A stretch of DNA of 64,000 bases from Actinophytocola sp963826035 (GTDB taxonomy: Bacteria > Actinomycetota > Actinomycetes > Mycobacteriales > Pseudonocardiaceae). Position numbers and translations under genes: made by a program. Each line of letters starts with the position of its first letter. The first letter of the stretch is position 1. Location: the NCBI GenBank assembly GCA_963826035.1, contig CAWGVZ010000004.1:620001-684000 (forward strand), given 5' to 3'. The notes under the pieces were generated by a model that saw nothing but the letters and a program-made list of their open reading frames with translations, was not told where the DNA came from and searched no databases. Below, in pieces: positions 56,544-64,000 of the stretch.

Positions 56544-59396
56544 ATGGGAGACGACCTCTACTTCCGCGTGCTCGGCCCGGTCCGGGTGGAGCGCGCGGGC
56601 GAACCCGTACCGGTCGGCAGCCCGCAGCGCCAGGCAGTCCTCAGCCTGTTGCTGCTCTCGACCGACCAGGTCATCACGCTCGACCGGCTGACCGCCGCGC
56701 TGTGGGGCGAGGACCCGCCCGAGTCGAGCCGGGTACAGCTGCAGAGCGCCGTGTCGCACCTGCGGCTCGTGCTCGGCGAGGGCGAGCGGGCGAAGGCTCC
56801 GATCGAGACCCATTCGTCCGGCTACCGGCTGCGGCTCGCGCCGGGACAGGTGGACACCGAACTGTTCCACCAGGACGTGGCGGCCGCCCGGCGGCTGCTC
56901 GCCGAAGCCGACTTCGAAGCGGCCGGCACCCTGCTGCGCACGGCGCTCGCCAGGTGGGAGGGCCCGGCGTTCGAGGGCATCGACTGCGGCGCCGTGCGAG
57001 CCGCGGCCGCCGGGCTGGCGGACGCGCGGCTCGGCGCGCTGGAGGACCGGATCGAGACCGACCTGGCTCTCGGCCGCCATTACGAGGCCATCCCGGAGCT
57101 GCGGGCACTCATCGACGAGCATCCCGAGCGCGAGCGGTTCCGCGGCCAGCTGATGATGGCCTATGCCAGGGACGGCCGGCTGGTCGAGGCGCTCGACGTG
57201 TTCCGTGAGACCAGGGCGCGGCTGGTGGCCGACCTGGGGGTCGAGCCGTCCACGCAGCTCCAGCAGCTGTACCGGGCGATCCTGTCGGGGGTCACGGTGC
57301 CGCAGCAGGCCGGGTCACTCGCCGCGCGGCCGTACGTGGTGGCGCGCCAGCTCCCGCCGGACGTGCCGGACCTGATCGGCCGGCGCCCGGAGCTGACCGA
57401 GGCGAGCCGCCTGATCGCCGCCGGCCGCACCCGGCTGGCGTTCACCGGGCCCGGTGGCGTCGGCAAGACGGCGCTCGTGGTGGGGCTCGCGCACCGGCTG
57501 CGCCCGAAGTACCCGGACGGCCAGCTGTTCGTTCGGCTCCGCGGCGCGACCGGCAGCCCGCTGGCCGCCCGCGACGTGCTCGCGCAGTTCCTGCACGCGC
57601 TCGGCGTCCCGCCCGGCGGCGTGCCGGCCGACCAGGACGAACGCGCGGCGCTGTACCGCGACCTGCTGAGCACCCGCCGGGTGCTGGTGGTGCTCGACGA
57701 CGCGGCCGACGACACGCAGGTCCGGCCGCTGCTGCCGGCCGAACCCCGCTGCACCGTGCTGATCACCAGCCGGCGACGCTCCCCCGGCCTCGAAGGCGTG
57801 ACCACCACCCCGCTCGGGGTGCTCGCCCCGGACGCCGGGCTCGAGCTGCTCGGCGAGCTGGCCGGCGCCGACCGGATCGCCGCCGAGCCGGTGGCCGCGG
57901 CGGCCGTCGTGCGGCACTGCGGCGGGCTGCCGCTGGCCATCCGGATCGCCGGCACCCGGCTGCGGTCCCGGCCCAACTGGACGATGACCGACCTGGCGGG
58001 ACGGCTCGGCGTCAACCGCGACCGGCTGGACTGGCTGCGGCTCGGCGATGTCGGGGTTCGGGCGAGCCTCATGGACACCTACGCCGCGCTGCCCGATACA
58101 CAGCAGCGGCTGCTGCGCGGGCTGGGGTTGCTTCGCCCGACCGAGTTCCCCGGCTGGGTGGCGGGCGCGCTGCTCGATGCCGAGGCCGACCAGGCGCTCG
58201 ACGAGCTGACCGAGGTGCACCTGGTGGAGCCGGCCGGGCGGGGCGTGACCGGGCCGCGGTACCGGCTGCACGACCTGATCCACCTGCTGGCCGGCCAACT
58301 GGGCGCCCAGGCTCCCGATACGGAAGGCGCCGTCGGCCGGGTGCTCGACGGCTGGCGCGATCTCGCGGCCACGGCCGACGCCCGGCTGCCGCACTGGCAC
58401 GGGCTGGACCCGGCGCCGGCACCGGCGTGGCGGGCGCCGGCGAGTGCGCACGACGCGGTGGCGGCCGATCCGTTCGCCTGGTTCGGCGAGGAACTGGAGA
58501 CGCTCGCCGCCATGGTCGGCCAGGGCGCCGACGCCGGCGCGACCGTCTGGCCGCTCTCCCAGCACCTGGCCACCTACCTGGACCTGCGCGGCCGGTACGC
58601 CGAGTGGACAGCGGTCACGCGGGACGGGTTGCGGGCGGCCGAGGCGGCGGGGGACGCGCCCGGCACGGCATGCATGCTCGGAATGCTGCTGGACGCCGAG
58701 GGGAGCAGCGGCCGGGTCGGGGTGGCCGTGCGGCTGGCCGAGCGGGTGGCCGCCGCCTACCGGGCGCTCGGCCCGGATCACCCGACCGTGCCTGAGGAAG
58801 CGGCCACGCCGGCAGCGCCTCGGCCGGAGCTGACCGCGCTGACCGCGGCACGCTCTTCCGGGGACCCCCTGGCTGTCGGGCTCGCCGGGTTCGCGTACGT
58901 CCTGGCCCGCCGCCAGGCCGGTGAACGCGGCGGCTACCTGCCGCTGTTCACCGAGGCGCGGGACTCGTCCCGTGCGTGCGGTGCGCGGGCGCTGGAGATC
59001 TGGATGCTGAAGAACATCGGGCTGCTCCGGTTCAAGCAGCGCCGCTACGCCGATGCGGCCGAGGTGCTGGCGCGGTGCCAGGAGATCCTCGAGAGTCTCG
59101 GCGGGGATGTCGACGCGCTCGACACGACCGCCGAGATCGTCATGGCGTGTGTCGAGCAGGGCCGCTACGCCGAGGCGGAAAGCCTGACCACCGAACTGCT
59201 CGACCACGCCCGGCTGCTCGGCCACCGCTGGGACGAGGGTCGAGCCCTGGACGCGATCGCCGCGCTGCGCCGCGCCCGGGGCGACGTGCCCGGAGCGACC
59301 GCCGCCTACACCGAGGCCCTCGCCGTGTGGCTGGCGGTCGGCGCCCCGGACCGGGTGGGTGCCGCCCTGGATGCCCTGGCCGAACTCGACGCTTAG
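56544..59396 (+). CDS. AfsR/SARP-type regulator (second in window)
   Basis: A 950-residue protein with a winged-helix domain (about 1-95, beginning LYFRVLGPVRVERAGEPVPV), BTAD (about 97-245), NB-ARC ATPase with P-loop GPGGVGKT (about 301-308) and Walker B VLVVLDDAADD, then a TPR region (about 640-945). Domain order equals that of the 24041-26818 protein but the sequences are well diverged. GGGGG five bases upstream supports ATG 56544. The TAG stop lies in the left arm of a 275-bp inverted-repeat element. Target genes are not evident. Confidence 0.92.
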   Translation: MGDDLYFRVLGPVRVERAGEPVPVGSPQRQAVLSLLLLSTDQVITLDRLTAALWGEDPPESSRVQLQSAVSHLRLVLGEGERAKAPIETHSSGYRLRLAPGQVDTELFHQDVAAARRLLAEADFEAAGTLLRTALARWEGPAFEGIDCGAVRAAAAGLADARLGALEDRIETDLALGRHYEAIPELRALIDEHPERERFRGQLMMAYARDGRLVEALDVFRETRARLVADLGVEPSTQLQQLYRAILSGVTVPQQAGSLAARPYVVARQLPPDVPDLIGRRPELTEASRLIAAGRTRLAFTGPGGVGKTALVVGLAHRLRPKYPDGQLFVRLRGATGSPLAARDVLAQFLHALGVPPGGVPADQDERAALYRDLLSTRRVLVVLDDAADDTQVRPLLPAEPRCTVLITSRRRSPGLEGVTTTPLGVLAPDAGLELLGELAGADRIAAEPVAAAAVVRHCGGLPLAIRIAGTRLRSRPNWTMTDLAGRLGVNRDRLDWLRLGDVGVRASLMDTYAALPDTQQRLLRGLGLLRPTEFPGWVAGALLDAEADQALDELTEVHLVEPAGRGVTGPRYRLHDLIHLLAGQLGAQAPDTEGAVGRVLDGWRDLAATADARLPHWHGLDPAPAPAWRAPASAHDAVAADPFAWFGEELETLAAMVGQGADAGATVWPLSQHLATYLDLRGRYAEWTAVTRDGLRAAEAAGDAPGTACMLGMLLDAEGSSGRVGVAVRLAERVAAAYRALGPDHPTVPEEAATPAAPRPELTALTAARSSGDPLAVGLAGFAYVLARRQAGERGGYLPLFTEARDSSRACGARALEIWMLKNIGLLRFKQRRYADAAEVLARCQEILESLGGDVDALDTTAEIVMACVEQGRYAEAESLTTELLDHARLLGHRWDEGRALDAIAALRRARGDVPGATAAYTEALAVWLAVGAPDRVGAALDALAELDA

Positions 59397-59666
59397 TGGT
59401 TGGTTTCGGAAGTTATTCGGGGGGTTGATCGGCCGGCGGCGTCCCGAAAGCGCCCTTCGCGTCACCGCCTGCCGCTCCATGCCGGCCAGCGGGTGGTGCG
59501 GGGCAGCAGCCATGCACCGAAAGCGTTGGGTGCACTCAACGCACCGAAAGCGTCGTTCGGTGCACCAGACCCGCGGAGGAGCGAGCCGCGCACCGCGAGG
59601 AAGGCGCCCTTCATCGCACAAGATCCCGGAACAGGCCCCGAAGAACATCCGAAACCGACCACTTAG
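59392..59666. repeat. 275-bp inverted-repeat element after the AfsR-like gene
   Basis: 31-base arms at 59392-59422 and 59636-59666 match inverted at 27 positions (CTTAGTGGTTGGTTTCGGA form). The interior holds TGCACCGAAAGCG and GCGTCCCGAAAGCGCCCTTC modules. The regulator's TAG stop is in the left arm. It fills most of the 304-base gap before the ESX-like pair. Its size equals the 273-bp element at 48281. Confidence 0.78.
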
Positions 59667-59700
59667 TGGTCGCATAGCGATCGTTGCCAGACTCCGCCGC

Positions 59701-60024
59701 ATGGGTGATTTCGAGGTCGACCTGACCGGACTGGACGCCGCGGCGGCCGCGCTGGGGGACCGCAAGGATGGCGCCGATGCCACCCGGAGCGAGATCACGG
59801 CCGCACACCGCGCGTTCACCACGGCAGGCGCCCCGGGACTGTCCCGGCTGGCCGCGTTGGCCGGAGCCGAGGGGCAGGCACCGCTCGCGCCCATGGAGAA
59901 GGCCATCGACGCGATGTTCGACGGCCTCGCCGACCTCCAGTTCAAGGCGGTGTACGAGTTGGCCGTCGCCCAGGAGACGCTCACCGAGATCCGGCGGCTC
60001 TACGCGGCCGCCGACGGGCAGTGA
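59701..60024 (+). CDS. ESX/EspC-like small secreted-substrate protein
   Basis: A 107-residue helical protein with DVDLTGLD-like start (FEVDLTGLDAAAAALGD) and two long helices, resembling the small 'type VII secretion target'/EspC-like proteins encoded beside WXG-type partners. There is no WXG motif in it. Its stop overlaps the GTG of the next gene (GTGA), so the two are co-translated and may form a heterodimer. No ESX core component (EccC, EccD, MycP) is in the window, so secretion would depend on a system elsewhere. Confidence 0.65.
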   Translation: MGDFEVDLTGLDAAAAALGDRKDGADATRSEITAAHRAFTTAGAPGLSRLAALAGAEGQAPLAPMEKAIDAMFDGLADLQFKAVYELAVAQETLTEIRRLYAAADGQ

Positions 60025-60959
60025 TCACTGTGGACGACAGCCTGGTCGACATCGGTTATCAGGACTACCGCGAGGAACTGCTGGAGCGGATCCGGCGGCT
60101 CGAGGCCGGCCGGCGGGGCCTCGAAGCCGAGATCGCCGAGCTGCGGGAGGCGCTCCAGCTGCTCGACCGGCTCGACTCCTACAGTGACGTAGACGACGAC
60201 GTGTCCGACTCGATCGGGAGGCTCGGCGACGTGCTGACGTCGTCGGTCACCGGCAACGAGACCCTGTTCGGCACCGTGGAGCGCCACATCGACGAGTGGC
60301 GAGGCAGCGCGGCCGACGCCTTCGCCGACCGGGTCATCCGCATCCACGACCTGCTCAACAAGCAGAGCGTCTACGCGGCCGTGCTCCAGGAGCACCTGCG
60401 CCAGTACGCGAAGCTCGGCACCTGCGCGCGGACGGCGACCCAGCAGCTGACCACGGCCATGGTCCGCGCGATGGAGGCGATCGCGGAGCACCGCCGCCAG
60501 CAGCCGGAGAACGCGCTCGAGCTGCTCGTGACGCTGGCCACCGTGACGACGTCCGCCGCCGGCAAGGACGTCGTCGGAGCGGGCGTGGCCGCCGGCGGCT
60601 ACGTGATCACGACGACGATGATCCGGGAGAAGCTGACGGCCAGGACCCGCGGCGACGTGGTGGCCGAGATCCAGCGCCTGGCCCGCGTGGCGCTGACCTC
60701 GCTGTCGGCCGCGGCGGCCGGTGCCGCGGGGACGATCACCGAGACGGTCGAGGTGATGCGGCGGGCGTGCGCGGAGACGTTTCCGGTGCGGCCGGCGAGC
60801 CTGGATGTGTGCAGCCCCGACTTCAGCTACGCGAACTTCCAGTACCAGGCGGGCATCTCCGAGGACGAGCGCAGGTTCCTGGACAACGTCGAAAAGCTGC
60901 GGGACAAGCTCTATCCGGACGAGTCATCCTCGTCGAGGAACTGCTCCTCGGCGAAGTAG
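60021..60959 (+). CDS. WXG-containing partner protein, ESX-associated (putative)
   Basis: A 312-residue protein. The N-terminal 110 residues form helices with an acidic segment and a WXG-type turn, HIDEWRGSAADAF (Trp93-x-Gly95), as in WXG100/LXG domains. A small hydrophobic region (about 180-205, SAAGKDVVGAGVAAGGYVIT) and further helices follow, ending in a polar tail. The layout (WXG-like head plus variable rear) recalls ESX effectors or their membrane-active parts, but no known toxin domain is visible. Translated with the preceding EspC-like gene. Its end is 35 bases from the convergent ribBA gene. Confidence 0.62.
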   Translation: MITVDDSLVDIGYQDYREELLERIRRLEAGRRGLEAEIAELREALQLLDRLDSYSDVDDDVSDSIGRLGDVLTSSVTGNETLFGTVERHIDEWRGSAADAFADRVIRIHDLLNKQSVYAAVLQEHLRQYAKLGTCARTATQQLTTAMVRAMEAIAEHRRQQPENALELLVTLATVTTSAAGKDVVGAGVAAGGYVITTTMIREKLTARTRGDVVAEIQRLARVALTSLSAAAAGAAGTITETVEVMRRACAETFPVRPASLDVCSPDFSYANFQYQAGISEDERRFLDNVEKLRDKLYPDESSSSRNCSSAK

Positions 60960-60994
60960 TCCTCGTCCGACTCGGGCCGGGGGGCGTGTGGTCG

Positions 60995-62254
60995 TCAGCT
61001 GACCTCGCGCCACCGGTCGGCTGGCAGGTCGGTGCTCAGGTCGGCGGGCAGCTCGAGGTCGTGGCCCAGCCGGTCGCGTTTCGTGCGCAGGTAGGTGAGG
61101 TTGTCGGACGTGATGCCCCCGGCCGTGCGGACCCGGCCGACGATGCCGAGGTCGAAGCCGGCCAGGCCGATGTACTTGTGCGGGTTGTTGGTGATCAGCC
61201 GCAGCCGCCGGATGCCGAGGTCAGCGAGGATCGCGGCACCCACGCCGTACTCCCGGGAGTCGACCGGCAGACCGAGCGCCGAGTTGGCGTCGACCGTGTC
61301 CTGCCCGTCGTCCTGCAGGGCGTAGGCACGCATCTTGTGGCCGAGGCCGATGCCCCGGCCTTCGTGCCCGCGCAGATAGACCAGCGCACCGATGCCCTCG
61401 GCGCTGATCAGGTCGATCGACTGCTGGAGCTGGTGGCCGCAGTCGCAGCGCTGAGAACCGAGCACGTCGCCCGTGAGGCACTCGCTGTGCACCCGGACCA
61501 GCACGCCCGCCGGGGCTTGGCCGGCCAGTTCGAGGTCGCCGAGGGTGAGCGCCAGGTGCTCGACGCCGTCCAGCACGGACGTGTAGGCGTGCGCGGTGAA
61601 CCGGCCGCCGGTCAGCGGCAGGCCGGCACTGCCGGTCCTCGTGATCAGCTTCTCGCCCGTCCGTCGGGCCCGGACGAGGTCCTCGATGTGCAGGAACGGC
61701 AGCTGATGGGCGCGCGCGAACGCGGCGGGCCGGTCGCCGGACAGCGGCACGCCGATGTCGTCGACCAACTCGGTGATCACTCCGACCTCCCCGGCGCCGG
61801 CCAGCGCGAGCAGGTCGATCGCCGCCTCGGTGTGCCCGGCACGCTTGAGCACACCGCCCGCCCGGGCGCGCAGCGGGAAGACGTGGCCGGGCCGGGCCAG
61901 GTCGGCCGGGGTGGTCGCCGGGTCGGCCAGGGCGCGGACGGTCGCCGCGCGGTCGGTGGCGGAGATCCCCGTGCCGACGTCGACGTGGTCGACCGTGACC
62001 GTGAACGCCGTGCCGTGGGACTCGGTGTTCGCCTCGACCATGAGCGACAATCCGAGCGCGTTGGCCCGCTTGTCGCTCATGGGCGTGCACACGATTCCGC
62101 TGCCGTGGCGCAGGAAGAACGCCATCAGCTCGGGCGTGACCGCCTCGGCCGCCATGATCAGATCGGCCTCGTCCTCGCGGTCGCGCTCGTCGGCCACCAC
62201 CACGATCCCGCCGGCCGCCAGCGCGGCGACCGCCCGGTCCACCGAGTCACTCAC
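60995..62254 (-). CDS. ribBA: Bifunctional riboflavin synthesis protein RibBA
   Basis: A 419-residue enzyme joining 3,4-dihydroxy-2-butanone 4-phosphate synthase (about 1-205, RDREDEADLIMAAE, GHVFPLRARAGGV and HTEAAIDL) and GTP cyclohydrolase II (about 207-400, HSECLTGDVLGSQRCDCG with the three zinc cysteines, YLRGHEGRGIGL, ITNNPHKYIGLAGF). It makes both precursors of riboflavin. Start GTG 62254 follows the TIGR03084 gene by 14 bases, so they are one operon. No FMN riboswitch is seen in the short gap, so control is not by that route here; other rib genes are outside the window. Confidence 0.94.
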   Translation of the reverse strand: MSDSVDRAVAALAAGGIVVVADERDREDEADLIMAAEAVTPELMAFFLRHGSGIVCTPMSDKRANALGLSLMVEANTESHGTAFTVTVDHVDVGTGISATDRAATVRALADPATTPADLARPGHVFPLRARAGGVLKRAGHTEAAIDLLALAGAGEVGVITELVDDIGVPLSGDRPAAFARAHQLPFLHIEDLVRARRTGEKLITRTGSAGLPLTGGRFTAHAYTSVLDGVEHLALTLGDLELAGQAPAGVLVRVHSECLTGDVLGSQRCDCGHQLQQSIDLISAEGIGALVYLRGHEGRGIGLGHKMRAYALQDDGQDTVDANSALGLPVDSREYGVGAAILADLGIRRLRLITNNPHKYIGLAGFDLGIVGRVRTAGGITSDNLTYLRTKRDRLGHDLELPADLSTDLPADRWREVS

Positions 62255-62268
62255 CGTCTCCGCCGCCC

Positions 62269-63069
62269 TCACGCGGCCGCGGCGAACTGGCCGGGTTCGC
62301 GGCCGGGTCCGGGCGAACCCCGGTAGGCCTGCGCGAGGTCGAGCCATTCGTCGGCCAGTGCGCCGGTCGCCGTCAGGTCGAGGTCGGCGCGGTTGCGGCG
62401 GCGGGTGACCAACAGGCAGAAGTCGGCGGCCGAGCCGGTGATCCGCTCGGGCGAGTCCTCGGGCCCGAACGTCCACAGTGCACCGGAGGGTGCGGTCAGC
62501 TCGAAGCGGAATGCCGTGTCCGGTGCCGTGCGGCCGCGGGCGAGGTAGCCGAAGTCCCATACCTGCACGGCGAAACCGACCACCCACTTGATGCGGTCGG
62601 TGAGCTGGCGGTCCACGCCGAGCGCGTCGGCGATGTCCTGCCCGTGCCCGATCAGCTCCATCATCCCGGCGCAGGCGAGCACGGTGGGTGGCAACGGGCG
62701 GACCAGCCACGGCACCACCTGGTCCGTGGGTACTGCCGCCAGGCCGGCGATGGCCCCGTCGCTCTCGGCGCGCCAGCGGGCCAGCAGTTCGTCCGGCCCG
62801 AGCGCGAGGTACTCGACGAGCGCCGCGTCGACCGCGCCGTCGAAGTCCTCGCCAGCGGCGGCCGTGACCTTCGCGAACATGGCCGGGTCGGCGGCCGCGA
62901 GGCCGGCGATCCGGAAGATGAAGGACAGGTGGCCGACCTGGTGCGCCACGGTCCAGCCCGGCGCGGGTGTCGGCAGTGCGAGGGTCGACTCGTCGAGCCC
63001 GGCGACCATCCGGTCGACCGCGTCGCGCTCGGCGGTCAGGTGGATGAACACATCCTGCTGCGCGGTCAC
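62269..63069 (-). CDS. TIGR03084 family maleylpyruvate-isomerase-like (DinB-fold) protein
   Basis: A 266-residue metal-binding protein of the mycothiol-dependent maleylpyruvate isomerase/DinB fold. Histidines for the metal are in VAHQVGHLSF (His near 42 and 46), and ELIGHGQDIADALG (near 150); PTPAPGWTVA is the family N-terminal motif. Members bind a divalent metal and may use mycothiol for small-molecule detoxification; a specific reaction is not known. GAGAGGA precedes the GTG start. First gene of a two-gene operon with ribBA. Confidence 0.85.
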   Translation of the reverse strand: MTAQQDVFIHLTAERDAVDRMVAGLDESTLALPTPAPGWTVAHQVGHLSFIFRIAGLAAADPAMFAKVTAAAGEDFDGAVDAALVEYLALGPDELLARWRAESDGAIAGLAAVPTDQVVPWLVRPLPPTVLACAGMMELIGHGQDIADALGVDRQLTDRIKWVVGFAVQVWDFGYLARGRTAPDTAFRFELTAPSGALWTFGPEDSPERITGSAADFCLLVTRRRNRADLDLTATGALADEWLDLAQAYRGSPGPGREPGQFAAAA

Positions 63070-63153
63070 GCTGGTGTCCTCTCGCCGATTTCCCTTGGCG
63101 CACACCAGCATCGCGTACCGGCACGGCCGGCGTCTTCTCCGGCCGTGCCCTTC

Positions 63154-63477
63154 TCAGGCGGCGAACCCGAGGTTGAGGTGGGGAGCCTTCGCGGACGGCC
63201 CGATGTAGACGATGCCGAAGGAGTCGAAGCAGTGCACACGGACCTTCAGCACCAGGTCGTCCTTGACGATGACGAAGAACTCGTTGGCGCGCTGGAAGTC
63301 GTCGACGATCCGGTAGGTGCGGAACACCGAGCCGTCGGTGACCGCGAACAGCGCCTTGTAGATCGCGTTCTTCTTGCTCTGTCCGGCTTCCTCGGCCCAG
63401 TCCTCCAGCACGTCCCGTCCCGTGTCCATCCGGAACCTGGCCCGCGGGATGCCCTTCTGCTCGGAGTCGTTGATCAC
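63154..63477 (-). CDS. Hypothetical 107-residue protein
   Basis: A soluble protein of unknown function: charged N-terminal third (ARFRMDTGRDVLEDWAEEA), then beta-strands (SVFRTYRIVDDF, EFFVIVKDDLVLKVRVHC) that suggest a small barrel or ferredoxin-like fold. GGGAGGG five bases before the GTG is a strong start signal. It is divergent from the TetR gene at the window edge (76-base gap with a dyad) and may be its target. No close family is recognised. Confidence 0.75.
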   Translation of the reverse strand: MINDSEQKGIPRARFRMDTGRDVLEDWAEEAGQSKKNAIYKALFAVTDGSVFRTYRIVDDFQRANEFFVIVKDDLVLKVRVHCFDSFGIVYIGPSAKAPHLNLGFAA

Positions 63478-63501
63478 GGTGGCCCTCCCTGCCTCGAAAA
63501 A

Positions 63502-63539
63502 ATAACACCGTTGTACTACAGATAAGGTATCGCTGTTAT
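63502..63539. promoter_or_regulatory. Dyad in the divergent promoter region before TetR
   Basis: ATAACA (63502-63507) and TGTTAT (63534-63539) face each other in an A/T-rich 76-base gap between two divergent genes. It is a candidate TetR operator controlling both. Confidence 0.45.
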
Positions 63540-63553
63540 GCAACACTGTCAAC

Positions 63554-64000
63554 GTGAGCCCGAGGAAAAAGGACCCAAGAGCACGTTCGGAGTTGGTCGA
63601 CATCGCGGCAAGGCTTCTCGCGGAGGACGGCCCGGAGTCGTTGTCGACGCGGCGGATCGCCGCGGAGGCGGGGTCGTCCACCATGGCCGTGTACACCCAC
63701 TTCGGCGGAATGAGCGGCCTGGTCAGGGAGATCGTGTACGAGGGCTTCGCGCGCCTGAACACGGCCTTCGCCGGGGTCGCGGCCACCGATGACCCGGTCG
63801 CGGACCTCGCCACGTTCGGCCGGGCATACCGGTTCACCGCGCAGACGAACTCGCACCTGTACGCGGTGATGTTCGGCGGGGAGTCGCTGGCCGGTTTCGA
63901 ACTGAGCGAGGCCGACCGCCAGCACGGCAGGTACACACTCACCAGTGTGGTCGACTGCACCGCGCGCTGTATAGCGTCGGAACGGTTCCGCGCCGGCGAC
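63554..64000 (+). CDS. TetR family regulator (truncated by window end)
   Basis: The first 149 residues of a TetR-type repressor: helix-turn-helix at about residues 12-58 (LSTRRIAAEAGSSTMAVYTH, then FGGM) and the beginning of the ligand-binding domain (TSVVDCTARCIASE). GTG 63554 gives the expected basic N-terminal arm (SPRKKDPRARSEL). Divergent from the 107-residue gene, with a dyad between them. The C-terminal part lies beyond base 64000. Confidence 0.88.
   Translation, partial: MSPRKKDPRARSELVDIAARLLAEDGPESLSTRRIAAEAGSSTMAVYTHFGGMSGLVREIVYEGFARLNTAFAGVAATDDPVADLATFGRAYRFTAQTNSHLYAVMFGGESLAGFELSEADRQHGRYTLTSVVDCTARCIASERFRAGD

Noticed and set aside
56513..57208. Additional gene overlapping the second AfsR-like regulator
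   Set aside because: Frame-shifted shadow with Arg/Gly/Pro-rich sequence inside the regulator's DNA-binding and BTAD region.
62254..62269. FMN riboswitch upstream of ribBA
   Set aside because: Only 14 bases separate ribBA from the preceding gene, and the operon leader (63070-63153) shows no RFN-like elements.
1..64000. tRNA, rRNA or prophage genes
   Set aside because: No T-loop/anticodon pattern, rRNA sequence or phage structural gene was recognised on either strand.

Overview
The window is high-GC actinobacterial chromosome. GTG starts, ATGA/GTGA-type overlaps, strong G/C third-position bias, two AfsR/SARP-type regulators, an ESX-like pair and a stand-alone LigC / primase-polymerase set all point to the Pseudonocardiales (an Amycolatopsis- or Kibdelosporangium-like genome). 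The genus is inferred from gene content only. I found no rRNA, tRNA or CRISPR array.

Layout. 0-5.4 kb: Lrp/AsnC regulator, a small unknown gene, an ABC-F ATPase whose stop codon is the target of an IS1634-family element, and ligC. 5.5-9.7 kb: a frameshifted alpha/beta hydrolase, then an accessory block with visibly relaxed codon bias (two small unknown genes, an XRE regulator and a flavoprotein). 9.7-14.3 kb: a giant HEAT-like protein and an IS630-family element with an A7 frameshift site. 14.3-24 kb: DNA-repair and housekeeping genes (LigD-like polymerase, HisRS-like protein, MsrB, two GNAT/unknown genes, a vWA/PKD surface protein, a TetR/membrane-protein operon, a stand-alone LigD phosphoesterase). 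24-34.7 kb: AfsR-like regulator, hydrolases, an ABC-2 exporter split by a 162-bp inverted-repeat element, and a NarL-type two-component system. 34.7-37.3 kb: repeat-rich intergenic DNA, a paired SMR exporter with divergent MerR, and a TetR gene.

37.2-46 kb holds the most interesting locus. It is a TIGR02677/02678/02680 operon, which I read as JetA-JetB-JetC of a Wadjet type III-like SMC anti-plasmid system, with no JetD nuclease gene beside it. A 1.7-kb segment carrying a large membrane-protein gene sits between two 135-bp direct copies of the TetR/jetC tail-to-tail junction, so the lack of jetD there predates the insertion.

46-64 kb: a secreted sialidase-like protein under a palindrome-rich promoter, a GNAT protein, a disrupted AlkZ-like gene, an oxidoreductase, a compact esterase-esterase-ATP-grasp operon, a decayed DUF222/HNH gene, AhpD-like and LLM oxidoreductases, an HdeD-like membrane protein, a second AfsR-like regulator, the ESX-like pair, a riboflavin operon (ribBA), and a TetR gene cut by the window edge.

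A recurring theme is small non-coding inverted-repeat elements (57, about 160 and about 275 bp) whose arms begin at or contain the stop codon of the neighbouring gene. Both insertion sequences also sit in CTAG stop contexts.
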